From Neurospora tetraspora (Eukaryota > Ascomycota > Sordariomycetes > Sordariales > Sordariaceae), in assembly GCF_033439725.1 (NCBI RefSeq), contig NW_026944383.1, forward strand, positions 3,782,001 through 3,846,000: 64,000 bases of DNA, in the 5' to 3' direction. The notes under the pieces were generated by a model, which worked only from the letters and a program-made list of their open reading frames with translations, did not search any database and was not told the DNA's origin. Below, in pieces: positions 24,081-36,064 of this stretch; position 1 is the stretch's first letter; every line of letters begins with the position of its first letter. The position numbers and the translations under genes were made by a program.

Positions 24081-25945
24081 ATGGCATCTGATCACCATGG
24101 AGCGTGAGTGCCCCTCACCCCGCCAATATCAGTCATTGCGTGGTGGAGCTCAACAGCTTTTTCAGTCTATGGTTGATTGTTGGTGATTTAGAAGCGCTTG
24201 CTAACAAACATGGCGTTGCAGTGCGGTAGAGCTCAAGGACAACACCGTCATTGTTGTCCTTGGTGCCTCTGGCGATCTCGCTAAGAAGAAGACCGTGAGT
24301 TACTGCTTACCATTGGGCTACTTCATATGGCAATCGACTGACGTGCAACTAGTATCCTGCGCTCTTCGGACTGGTGTGTATGCCCTCTTCTGGGTCGCCT
24401 CCGATTAGGGAGCTAACGTTATTCCTGTAGTACCGCAACCAGTTTTTGCCCAAGGACATCCGGATCGTGGGTTATGCCAGAACCAAAATGGACCACGACG
24501 AGTACATCCGCCGCATCAAGTCGTATATCAAGACCCCAACGAAGGAAAGCGAGCAGCAGCTTGAGGAGTTCTGCTCCATCTGCACATACGTTTCCGGCCA
24601 GTATGATCGCGACGACTCCTTTATGCAGCTCAACAAACATTTGGAGGAACTCGAGCAAGGAAGGAAAGAGAACCACAGACTCTTCTACATGGCTCTGCCT
24701 CCCAGCGTTTTCACCATTGTTTCACAGCATCTCAAGAGGTGCTGCTACCCCTCCAGGGGCGTTGCGCGTGTTATTGTAAGTCACTTGTCTTTTCGTTGTA
24801 CCTCAGCCCTTGTCTGACACTGCAACAATAGGTCGAGAAACCCTTTGGCAAGGACTTGGCAAGCTCTCGAGAACTGCAAAAGTCTCTTGAGCCTGACTGG
24901 AGGGAAGAAGAGCTCTTCCGTATCGACCATTATCTCGGCAAGGAGATGGTGAAGAACATTCTTATTCTGCGTTTCGGCAACTCCTTCCTGGGCGCTACCT
25001 GGAACAGGCATCACATCGACAACGTCCAGATTACATTCAAGGAACCTTTCGGCACCGAGGGTCGTGGTGGTTACTTCGACGAGTTCGGCATCATCCGCGA
25101 TGTCATGCAGAACCATTTGTTGCAGGTTCTTACGCTGCTTGCCATGGAGCGCCCCATCTCTTTCTCCGCTGAAGATATCCGTGATGAGAAGGTGCGGGTC
25201 CTCCGCGCCATTCCGGCAATCGAGCCCAAGAACGTCATCATCGGCCAGTACGGAAGGTCGCTTGACGGAAGCAAGCCTGCTTACAAGGAAGACGATACTG
25301 TCCCCAAGGATTCCCGTTGCCCCACTTTCTGTGCGCTAGTTGCGTACATCAAGAACGAGCGTTGGGATGGTGTACCCTTCATCATGAAGGCAGGCAAGGC
25401 CTTGAACGAGCAGAAGACCGAGATCCGCGTGCAGTTCAAGGACGTCACATCGGGCATTTTCAAGGACATTCCTCGCAACGAACTCGTCATGCGCATTCAG
25501 CCCAACGAAAGTGTCTACATCAAGATGAACTCTAAGCTTCCCGGCCTGAGCATGCAGACCGTTGTCACCGAGCTTGACCTCACCTACAGGAGACGCTTCT
25601 CCGACCTCAAGATTCCCGAGGCCTACGAGTCCCTTATTCTCGACTGCTTGAAGGGCGACCATTCCAACTTTGTCCGTGATGATGAGCTCGATGCCAGCTG
25701 GAGAATCTTTACCCCTCTGCTTCACTATCTCGATGATAATAAGGAAATCATCCCGATGGAGTATCCTTATGGTACGTGATCACCAAGATGTTCTATGGAA
25801 TGACATTCAGTACTAACATTGTCTAGGTTCTCGCGGCCCGGCTGTTCTGGATGACTTTACGGCCTCGTACGGCTACAAATTCAGCGATGCTGCGGGCTAC
25901 CAGTGGCCCACAACCTCCGCCATGGGGTCGGGCATGAAGCTGTAG
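24081..25945 (+). CDS. ZWF1: Glucose-6-phosphate 1-dehydrogenase
   Basis: Six exons, 24081-24103, 24222-24294, 24353-24373, 24431-24775, 24832-25771 and 25827-25945, join to 506 residues, the family length. The enzyme oxidises glucose 6-phosphate with NADP+ in the first step of the oxidative pentose-phosphate pathway, in the cytosol, and makes NADPH. The Rossmann motif GASGDLAKKKTYPALFGL is spread over exons 2 and 3. EKPFGKDL, the substrate-binding active-site peptide RIDHYLGKE (about residues 183-191) and FGNSFLGATWNR follow. The last exon is the C-terminal tail. Exon 3 is only 21 nt and encodes YPALFGL. A CT-rich leader precedes the start; the ATG is followed closely by a splice donor, as in other fungal zwf genes. 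Confidence 0.97.
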
Positions 25946-27755
25946 ATTCGCAACGTCCTCACTATCCTCCCTTCGCTCCGGATGATGGATATGCTTTGGT
26001 ACACGTGGTTCAATCTGCGTCATGAGTTGGCAAAGGAAGCAGTTGTATCACGTCATGAGCAGAAACGTTGGGACTAGATCTTGCTTCCATTTCCCCTGGG
26101 GGTTTTCTGCGTTTTCTTTTTATGTGATGCTGGGAAAAGCATTAAAGCAATTTCATGAGAGTCAAAAGAGGCATGTATGGGTTTATAGGTAACAGCGGGC
26201 ATGGCTGTTGTTATGTCCTTCACGATCCGGAGAGAACAATTTATGATGAGGTTCCTTTCTTACTATAGGTGTTGGGGATACAGGTAGTGACTCGCTCTTG
26301 TGCCTGGGGATGGTTGAAGACGTGAAGGGATGTCTTATCTCATACTGAGGCCGAATTTGAGTAGCCAAGTAGTTAGAGAAAGCTTCTTACCTTAATGGCC
26401 AGTACATTCATATTGAGCGTTGCCGCATTGTGCACTTTACGGTAACCATTGATCAGTCCTACGTATAGGTATGATACCCTAAAGTTGCTGTATCAAATTG
26501 CCAGCCGAACCAAAGCACAGGCCTGTAACGTCACGGGTGGATAGGTACGGTACCAGTCCGAAGTTTGATTACGTACTGCAGTATTTACCATGCAATACAC
26601 AGAGCGTATCGTAACATATATCGTAAGGTAGTAACCATGTTTCTGGGCAGAGACACAACAGGGCTTTTTAGGTCGTACCTTTAACTGTGAGTTGAAATAT
26701 CGATTTTACGTCATGTGTAATCGATAACTGGATAAGATAGCAAAATACGAGTATTTTCCATTAACAGCTGAGTATCTTAATGCGACGTTGGATTCACCAA
26801 ATTTTCAAACTTTCAATAGGCGTGGTCAGCCTTGCGGCCGTCTCTCTTGTGTTGGTTGAAAGATCCACAGTGGCACCTACCTCTAGGTACTGGTAGGTAC
26901 TTCCTTGGCTGGCTGCGCAATGGGTACTGCACCGGGCGAGAAGTGACCCCAGCCTCACTGGAGAAGGGCATACCGTGGATGGGTCTTCTTCCTCCCTGGG
27001 CGCCCACCCGTCGCAGACTGCCCGACAGGGAGGGCATTTGTCACTGGTGCGACGAACCTTTCAAAGGCACCAGACAAGTGATCCACGCGCACGCGCATTT
27101 CGACTTCCACTTGATCACCTGTCGCTTTTCCCTTGACCTCCGTTTCTAGCGTAAAATTCGATTTTGTGACCGACTCGGGCAGGCGTCCCATTCCAGGCTC
27201 TCACCTACCGCCTTCCTCGCTCTACGAACCAGCGCGTGTTGTATTTTCGATCGCCTTCCACTTTTGCGCACCTCCACTGCCGGGCAAATCTGAAACCCGC
27301 TGGCGACTTTCACTTTGACATCAACTACGATCCGACACGGCGCCCTACTTTCGCCCACCAACGCAACTTTTTCAATCAACTCGCCACCCGAAGTGATGGG
27401 AAATCGTGCTGTCTGCGCCAATCTCAACGTCTGAGCCGTGGTTTGATGCGCGCTCCCCGGGGCCTCCTTGACGAAGAAATTCCCCAGCGGATGTTCTTAC
27501 CGTTCGCCTTCTCTCGCCTTCGCTACAACTTGGACATCAACAACACGTCCCTGGTAACGACCGTCACACGACCGACGATATCCCGATATCTCGCGACACG
27601 CTTCCGATCTTGCGTGGTATTTGCCGAAGCTGTTACACTTTGACGACCGATTCCCGTCTTCACGACTGCATTTCTAGAGATTATTTCAGCAACACACGAC
27701 ACTGGGGACGCTCTTTGGGCGAGCGTTGTTCGCGCGGCAGTAAGGCACGCGCAGG
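25946..27755. other. Intergenic between G6PD and MED14
   Basis: The first part is the 3' flank of G6PD. Around 26400-26810 the DNA is AT-rich with no gene signals. From about 27100 to 27755 it is CT-rich and probably forms the MED14 promoter and long leader. A frame at 27236-27643 is open but has no recognisable domain. Confidence 0.5.
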
Positions 27756-30700
27756 ATGGAAAACGGACATATGAACGGAGTGCGCACCCATCACGACAGG
27801 AATTCGTGGACGAACGGCGTCAATGGAGGCGTGGCCAAGCGGGAGGGCTCGCCAGATAAGGGTAAAGCTCTCGCAAACATGTCGGGCTCCTCAGCCATGA
27901 CGAACGGCGGAGGTGCCTCCTTCATGGATGTGGACAGCCAGCCGCCTGGCGGCTCTAAATTCACCGATCTGCCAGACGAGATCCAACACATCACCGCGGA
28001 TATTATGCCTCTAAGCCTACTCCTGACTAGATTGTCACAATGGACTCACACGAAGTTGCAAGACGAGATCGCATACCTTGCCTCCAAACCCTTACCACAA
28101 GCCGTCCTGAATGGCAACACCAACCACCAATCCGCGGATAATCACGACACCTCGCAGGAGAGTCTTGAAAAGAAGGTTCATCTCCTCAACTTCCTGCAGG
28201 ATATGCATTCAAAATGGGTCAAGACCCTTGTCATCACCGAATGGAGCAAAAAGGCAGCTCAGGTTGGAGCCCTGATTGACATCAGGGTACATATGTTGAC
28301 CAAACAGGCTCACTACCAAGAACTCTTCTGGGAGTTGATCAGGATGAAGCAGGATCTTCACTGGGCGAAAGTGCCGGGCCCAGATCTGAAGACGGCTCTG
28401 GAAGTTCTGACAACTGGTCAAGCGTCCTGGATGCCCGAGGTAAGTCGATGGTCCAGATTATGCTCTGTGGCTTGGTGTTCTGACAACGTTAGTTGGGATA
28501 TATCGAGCCCCCTCCTATAACGTGGGAGGAGAAAGAAGCGTTTATCGACAACATCAATACCATGCTAAGCGTACGACTCACCTTCGACGAACACGAAAAG
28601 ATCCCGGCTGCTTTCCGTGACTATAACATCTCGAACGGAAGGGTCACGTTCAAAGTGAAGGGAGAGTTTGAAGTCGACCTGACGATTGGTGATGAGGACT
28701 TTGAGCAGCAATTCTGGTTCATCGACTTCCGCTTTCTTTTCACCCCTGCTCCAGCAGAGCTGTCGCATGGTGTGCGCACTTTCCTCGAGAACAAAGTCAA
28801 CACAATCCTGGGCGATCAGGGCTTGGCTGGGTGCTATAACTATCTTCATGAGTTCGTTTTAACTCAGAAGATTGTTGAGTTCCGTCGTCAGGCAACGGAA
28901 CTGGCAATGGGCAGGTGGGTTGATACCCTGAAGGTCGAGAAACTCAACCGTGCCATGTCTATCCAGTACTGGCTCAAGCCTCCGCACGGTCTGGAGGGCC
29001 CTTCTTCACAAACTGCCAAGAGCTGGGTTTTGCTAGGGGTATGGAGCGGAAAGGGCGTCGAAGGAGACCTTGATTCGAAGCCTTCAAGTTACATCAGCCT
29101 ACGTTGGTTCCGCGACAACAAGGAGGTCAAGGATTTCGACATACCGCTAAATGTTGAGACTATTTCTGCGGAAAAGCTCCTGACGGCGGTTATTGCAAGT
29201 CACGTTGAATACATACTCACATCGATATCTAGCAAGCTTCTCAGCAAACCTCGGTTTGCACAGAAGCATGCAAGACTTGACTTGGAGATTTCAAAGGAGG
29301 AGCCGCAGAATTCTTCTTTGGCCGTACAACTATTCGACAATGACAAGGCTGTCATCAAGATCGAACCACTGACGGGCTTTTTTACACTGTTCCCGCGGTC
29401 CCCGGTCTTCTTGAAGGGACAAATGAAGCTGAATACCAGTTCCAATGCGGCGGAAGAAGGCGCAAACCTTATGGAGCAACTAAGATTTGACCATACAGTC
29501 AAGGATCTCAACAGCCGTGTAAGGAGTATAGGCTGGTTTGTTTGCCGTCCGCCAATTACCCAGGAAGAGACCAAGGCTATCGTCTACTCGGATGCTTCAG
29601 GATCTCGGGAAGCTTTCAAGGCAGTTTGGCTCAGAAAGGCAAATTGGATGACACGACAATGGTTCGTCATGATGAGCATGAGTCTTGGTGGTGACCAATG
29701 GTGGCTAGTTGACCTGTGAGTATAATCCTGATCAGATAAGCTTGGAGATTGATGATGTGCTAACTCTGAATAGCTCACCACCAAAGCCTAACTTCCCCGC
29801 CGGCCGCCTGAGGCTGTTCACCAAAATGCCCATGACGTCCAACCAACTAACGTTGTCGGACACCTTCTTCCGAAATTTGTCTGTCTACGCCGCTGGCATG
29901 ATTTCACATATCACCGATCTTCGCAAGCTACATACCCTCAAAAAATCACACACGGCACTCGAGTTGCCAAACCACAGCCTACCGCCCCAGGTTAGGCTGC
30001 CTACGATTTATGTGCGGCTATCGGAAATGCTTCAACAACGTCCTGGATCCAGCAGTCGTACCTTGACGTGGGCAAAGGGCTTCGTACCCATCATCTTCAA
30101 GGGAGTCCGGACTCACACAGGTGACCAAGAGGGCCCAGCAGATGCCACAGCCGCTCAGGTCCGGCGCGATACGCCAGCTAAGATCCGAGCGGAGGCTAGA
30201 TTAACCGTGATCGACAGGAACAAGTTCAAATCTCTGCGCGGAAATGTAGACCACGATGTGGTGTACAACCATCGTACCGGCCAGTTCTCGCTTAAGCTGC
30301 GAGCGGATATGGGTACTCCCGTAGTCGATTTGCTCGCCGATCGCGTACAGGCCCTGGAACGCTTGATGGAGTTTGTTGAGGCCATAAGACTGGCTGGTAG
30401 CAACGCCATTCCTCAAAGTGTTGCGCTCCGCGAGGTTGTTTTCACCTACAGCAACGACCCAGCAGAACCTGTTTCCGGTCCATCACAGGGTCCTCGTGCA
30501 TGGAGCGTACACCTAGACCTCCCCAAAGATGCCAAGGTTATCCTTACTCTCGAAAAAGGGAACCCTCATATGCGCGCGCTAGATATGTTGCAAGAAATGG
30601 CCCAGTCTACCAAGACCGAGCTTCTACCGTCTTACCTTCCATTCTCTCTGCCGCTGTATAGGGTGTTGGACAGAATCGAGGATGAGTGGGAAAGCATTGC

Positions 30701-31667
30701 GGCGAAGAACGCAGGCAATGTGGCGATCGTGGTAAAAGCGGCAGAGTGGGTAACGATTAGGTTCTCGCTCTCTGCTCCGACTACTCGGCGACTGTTGTGC
30801 CTTGATATCAGGACCATGGGCCGCAAAGGTAGACTGTTGTGGCACGTCAAGCGTACTGATGAAAAGGGGCACGAACGACCTCTTAACGCCCCGCAGGATG
30901 AGTTTGATACCTCCCTCCAGCGGTCGGTATGGCACGCTCATGGCGATGGAAGGAAAAGCTTCGGTACCAGCGCCGCTGCTGACCCAAAGATCGGCATTGA
31001 AACGCTGTTATGGTCTATCAGCGAGTCAGTGAAATCGCTGGTCGGTACACTTCCCCCACCGCCCATCACCGCTCCCCATCAAGGAGGCGCAGTACAGGAT
31101 CTTAAACAAGGACACCAGCAAACACCCCAGGAGCTAGTAGCTGCACAAGCTGCACAGGGAATGCCCCCGCAACGACCGAAGCAGCAACCACCTCCACCAT
31201 CCCAACCACAACAGCAGCACCGGCCCGTTAACCAACCGCAAGCCCAGCCTCAGCCTCAGGCCCAGCCCCATACTCAGGTCCAACTCCAGCAGGCTCAGGT
31301 TGCTCAGCTCCAAGCTCAGCGCCAGGCACAAGCCCGCGCCAACAACAACAGATTCGTCAACCGCGCGCATCCCGGCCAGCCACCACAACAGCGGCAGCCT
31401 GGCCCTCAAACCCAGGCACAACAGCAGCAACAGCAGCAACAGCGGTACCAGATCCAGCAACAAGCACAAGCGATGCAGCGAATGCAGCAACAGCAACAAC
31501 AGCAGGCCGCCCAACAACATGCCCAACAGCAAGGCCAGGCCCAACAAGGCCAAAGACCCGTTCACGGCCAAGGAGGTCCTCAGGGCGTGCCGCAGGGACA
31601 GCCGGGTCAAGGTGGTGCTGGTGGTGGTATGGGTGGGAAGAATGCCCCTGTGGTAGTTATCGACTAA
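27756..31667 (+). CDS. MED14: Mediator complex subunit 14 (Rgr1)
   Basis: Three exons, 27756-28439, 28493-29715 and 29774-31667, give 1266 residues. The conserved Med14 start is at about residues 69-110: FTDLPDEIQHITADIMPLSLLLTRLSQWTHTKLQDEI, shown here by its key segments LPDEIQHI and PLSLLLTRL. The subunit is the backbone that links head, middle and tail of Mediator and so couples activators to RNA polymerase II in the nucleus. The middle part is a long alpha/beta architecture with no catalytic motif. The last ~200 residues are extremely Gln/Pro/Ala-rich, then a Gly-rich end (GQGGAGGGMGGKNAPVVVID). Both intron joins keep frame (MPE|LGY and GACCT|C TCA). It converges on HEM14. Confidence 0.93.
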
Positions 31668-32855
31668 GGAAAAGACGTATAACTACTCGGCGTTTCAAGC
31701 AAAGAATAAGAAGGAAATCCGGATGGTGAGGTGGATGGGATGTACATAAGTCGTAGTGTAGTAGTGTTGTTATCGGGCATTTATGGAGCGAGGCCACAAA
31801 AAAAAAAAGAAAGCGGATTCTAAGTTCTAACTGGTATTGACTGATCCTTTATTTTTAACTACACATCCGGAAAAGGGGAAAGGAAAAAGGGAGGAAGGAA
31901 GGAGTTGGGAGCTTATTAGGAAGATTTCCCTTCTATTACATACTTGCTCTAGGAGAGGGGAGGAGGTGATGTTAGCTGAAGAGAGAGAGAGGTTCAAAAG
32001 GAATAAAATAAAAAACATGGCGAGCTTGGGGGGAAGAGATTAGTGGCCAGCCAATATGAAAATCCTAAATATCCTTATCAAACCGTTGGTGGTTACACCT
32101 CTATCATACATACGCAAGTGCGTTAGACCTGACGGTCTGTAATACGATCACAGAAATAGAGGCATACCGACGGCGTTAACGGGTTTGATGCTGGGAGTTA
32201 ACTGACTGGTAGAAAAGTGAATGGCGTGGGGTGTGGAATACGCTGCTGGATAGTTGACACCAACAGAAAAACAAAACACAATAGGAAGAAGTCTACTTTG
32301 AAAGACAATAGATAAGTTGACTAGCGAGTCCACTCCCACTTTGAATTTCCTGAGCTTTTGCATGACTTGCTAGGACTGGTCCATAGGCAGGAATGTATGT
32401 GTACACGGGTTTTGCTGTGTCAAAGTCATTCCATTCCCTCCGAGTGATCACGAGTTCAAAATAGACTCGAGGATGGATCACTATAATCGTGGGTGTGAGT
32501 GAGGACTGGTCGTAGAGTTGAGGTTACTTAACGCGCGAATACGAGAACTAACATCCACCGGGTCTTTAGGCAATAACGCAGAACATTTGACTAGGTAGCA
32601 ATTCAAAATATTAGAGTCGAGAACATGGGACCTCCATACTGACCCTTTCCATAGTACATACACCGTTTCTGGCCCCAGTTTCGGTTGAATACTCATCCCT
32701 CCACGGGTAAGTAGGGTAGGGTAGGGTAGCTTATTCCCTATATCTCTATTTATCTGTAATGTACACACTGACTATTCTATTCATTTGTCAGATTTTCTAT
32801 CCATTTTCCATCGCGTTGCCGGTCCGGTCATGTCCTCCTTCCTACAGCGGCAGAC
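31668..32855. other. Convergent 3' region, MED14 and HEM14
   Basis: About 1.2 kb with an A-run (about 31797-31809) and no supported gene. It must contain both terminators. Confidence 0.5.
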
Positions 32856-33755
32856 CTAACGATCCCTTTCCTCTTCATAGTATTCCGAAAGGGGAGTGTT
32901 CCCAAACCTCAACGGGAACACTTCCTTGTCCCCCTTCTCCGCCTGCTTCCAAGACTCCGACATCGGTCTGGTAAATCGCTGCAGGCCCGTCTTCCCAACC
33001 GTCTCTCCGGTATATTTGCCCCAGAACCCGCCCGTTATCTCGAACGCAATGTCCGCAGCGCCGCGCAGCGCGCTGTTGATGCCGGGCGTCTGGTACGAGC
33101 CGCCCACCACGGCCAGGTTGCCCTTGAAGGCCCGCAGCAGCTCGTGGTGCGCGTTCACCATGCGCTCGCGGTGGCCGACCGTGTGCTGCGGGATGCAGTT
33201 GTGGCAGAGCTTGGTGGTGGCCACGGCGCCGGCCGCGTCGTCCTCGGGGATCTGCAGGTGGCGCTCCACCGCGGCCTTGGCCATGGCGATGCACTTGTTC
33301 TCGTCGTACATGTAGGAGGGCTCGGCGTCCCAGTAGTGGCCGCCCATCATGACGGTGAACTTGGTGCCGGGGACGGTGTCGCCGCCGTAGTTGCGGCCGC
33401 GGTGCTCACGGTCCGAGTCGAAGAGCACGCCGAGGACACCCTCCTCGTTGTGGGGCGTGGTCGAGGGGATAAGATAGCCGATACCATTGAATGGTGCGTT
33501 GAGGTTGGGGGTTGGGTACCAGATGTTGACGACTCGGATCGTGACGGCGGTCGAGCGGGCTAGGGAGGGGAGCTTGTTGACGGTGAGCCCGGCTAGTGTC
33601 TTTGCGTAGATTGTTGACACGACTTTGTCGTATAGGACGTTTTGAACAGTTTTGGTGGATTTGATCTGGCGTGAAGAGTTAGTAAATGATATCGCAAAAT
33701 TACCGGCTGATAATCAGCCTGGTCGATGCTGGCGAAGCAGCAGAAGCTTTTGTCC

Positions 33756-33803
<48 letters not shown>

Positions 33804-35048
33804 ACCGCTATCCTTTCTGACGGGTGAAGAGAGATAGATTGCACAGGATCGTTGAGCTTGAAAGTGACCCCTGTATGCTTCAAGAACCGTATGAGCGCGT
33901 CCGTCAGGGTGCTAAAGCCCTTCTTGAACCAGATATATTCAGAGCTCTCTCCCTTGGCCATGAAAATGCGGAGCATATGGCTGACGTTGGTATGGTACCT
34001 TAACATCCTTTCCATCAACTCTATATCCTCCCTTGGATACCAGATTTTACCCTTTTCGGGGCTCGGTAATGTCGTCTTGGAGAACAGGCCGCTCTGCATA
34101 CTGAGATTCCATATATCGCCGCCCCATACGCCGTGCATCAAAGCGCCGAGGGTGTTGTCGATCAGCTCACGATTTCCCGTAGCGCGCCCGAAGAACTCGC
34201 CGACCGATAGATCTTCTCCGTCTTTGAGCGTCAATTTGCGCCCGCCCCTGAAAAAGTATTTCATAGCGGCCGGAACTGCACCCTTAAAAATGGGCTCTTT
34301 TAAGAGTGTTTCCACCGTTTTAAGGATTGAATCTGCAGAATCGAGGGGTCGATTCTGGTCAAAGATGGGCTGCGGCATGGCGACAAGATGATCGGGGTAA
34401 TAGATGTAGTTGCCCAAAGGCTCGTCTTTGCTCCTAACTTGAAGTTCGTTTTCCAGCTCGAGTGCGCTCACCTAATGGCAGACAAAATCAAAGCAGGTTA
34501 GCCAGGACAGTCCAACCCAGGGAGCTACCGAGTACCTACCGGCGTCCCGCAGAGGCTGTACATACTAACTTCCAGAAGACCAAATCATCGTACCTGGCCT
34601 TGTCGTTCATGGTCTTGAGCATGCGGCCACCGCGCTGGAACAGGACCTTGCCGGTTTCGCCTGACGGGGTTTTGACCGTGACCTCCTCTGTGTCAATCCA
34701 TCCGCCGAGCCTGTTAGACGCCTCATAGACCGTGATGCGTGCATCGGGGTTGTAGATGTGAGTGAAGAAGGCCGTGGCCAAGCCGGTCAGACCACCTCCC
34801 AGGATCGCGATATCCCTCGGGACCTCTGTTGTTGGCGTCGTTACCGACGTCGAGTAGGATCGGGTCTTGCCGGTGGCGGCGAGGGCGGAGGAGGTTGCAT
34901 TGTGCCTCTTGCTGGTGGTTACGGCGGAGCCAAAAGCACAAGTGCTCGCGAGCCGTGAAGGCGATAGGGTTGCTGGTTGCGCCCACTTGCTGCTGACGCA
35001 ACGTCGCGTGTTGCGCGCCAGACTGCGCTGACTGGTACTGTACATCAT
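32856..35048 (-). CDS. HEM14: Protoporphyrinogen oxidase, mitochondrial
   Basis: Exons 35048-34566, 34471-33806 and 33665-32856, all phase 0, give 652 residues. The enzyme oxidises protoporphyrinogen IX to protoporphyrin IX with FAD, the penultimate step of haem synthesis, at the mitochondrial inner membrane. The first ~75 residues are rich in Arg, Ser, Ala and Thr with almost no acids, like a mitochondrial presequence. The FAD dinucleotide-binding motif is AILGGGLTGLATAFF (about residues 81-95), followed by YEASNRLGGWI. The C-terminal domain holds VLGVLFDSD and NLAVVGGSYQTPGIN. Intron 2 contains a 44-base T-run (on the coding strand) right after its donor GTAGGT; translation through it would give poly-Phe and loss of homology, so splicing is the better reading. 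NAB2 lies upstream on the same strand. Confidence 0.93.
33757..33800. repeat. 44-base A/T homopolymer in HEM14 intron 2
   Basis: 44 consecutive A on the plus strand, so T on the HEM14 sense strand. It starts five bases after the first base of the 5' splice site (GTAGG then T-run). It is the longest homopolymer in the window. Confidence 0.95.
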
Positions 35049-36064
35049 GAGAAACTTAAGGCCTTCGTGGTCCTCATCCCGCGCCGTTCAATGGCGCGCC
35101 GTGTTGGCCTTGGGTTAGATATGCAGGAGCTTGTTATCGTCGACAAGCGTTCGATGATGTCGCCGGGCCGAAGAGTTGAAATTAGGTTTTTGTTGACGGG
35201 AAGAACAAGGGGCCACCATGCATGTGAAGCACAGCATGCAAGGGACCTTGTACTGCTATCCGATCTTGGTGGACTGATCTGCGTGGGTGTCTGTCCGCCC
35301 AAGTTCTTGGAACGCACAACTGAATCCCGAGCCTTTAAGAGATTTTGGCAAACAGATTTTACAGAAAGAAAATGATGTTAAAGAAATTGAAACGAAGGTG
35401 CGGGGTGGACAGGTCCAGTTACAAGAATCTAAAGAATTGGCTTCCGGCAAGGCCACCCCTCCTCGGCACGCTAACCCGCTCTGAGTGGCCTGACAGGTCG
35501 AGCCACGGCAGACCAGGCCGGGGTTGAGCCGTTCCGCCGGTCATGGTGATGCCACCACCACCGTTCCAACTGCCGGGCAAGCCGGTCGTGGCCGGGTCAT
35601 CACAGGATATCACACGTAGAATCGAGACACACTCACCCATGCAGGAAGTGCTGTAATAAATAAGGTATAATGTTTGTAGCTATTCGCTGAAAACTTTGCA
35701 AATGCTGCTACGCTACGGGGACCAATTCCTTTGTTCCCTTCCAGTGCCATAGGTATGCCCTCCTCCAATATAGAACACCCTAGTCAGTATAGTAAACATG
35801 TAGACAAAGTCGACGCCTTCCTTGGATTCCAATTGTATGCTAACCCCTTCCTGCCGGAACGCCGCATGGACAGCAATCATGAATAAATCTAAGCATCCAG
35901 TCTTTGACCCAGACATCCCAGTGATATAATACAGAACCAAAACACCCTCCTGAGTACCAACCAACTTCTTCTGGTCCAGTTCCCTTCCTGCACAACTGCC
36001 ACATCTCTCGTAAATGGCATCTGCCTTGAACATTCCCATCTTTTTCCTTGCTTCGCCCCATTAC
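35049..36064. other. Intergenic between NAB2 and HEM14
   Basis: About 1 kb, both neighbours leftward. It should hold the HEM14 promoter and the NAB2 terminator. No further gene is supported. Confidence 0.5.

Noticed and set aside
26400-26810. AT-rich stretch as a RIP-mutated repeat
   Set aside because: AT content is raised, but I see no duplicated sequence or clear TpA excess; dinucleotide indices would have to be computed.
31134-31610. 158-codon Leu-rich minus-strand frame
   Set aside because: Antisense of the CAG-rich MED14 tail (CAG read backwards gives CTG, Leu); not a membrane protein.
33593-33805. Continuous frame through the T-run giving poly-Phe in HEM14
   Set aside because: Splicing at GTAGGT and CCAG restores the family's sequence in phase 0; the poly-Phe reading ends in unrelated residues and a stop.
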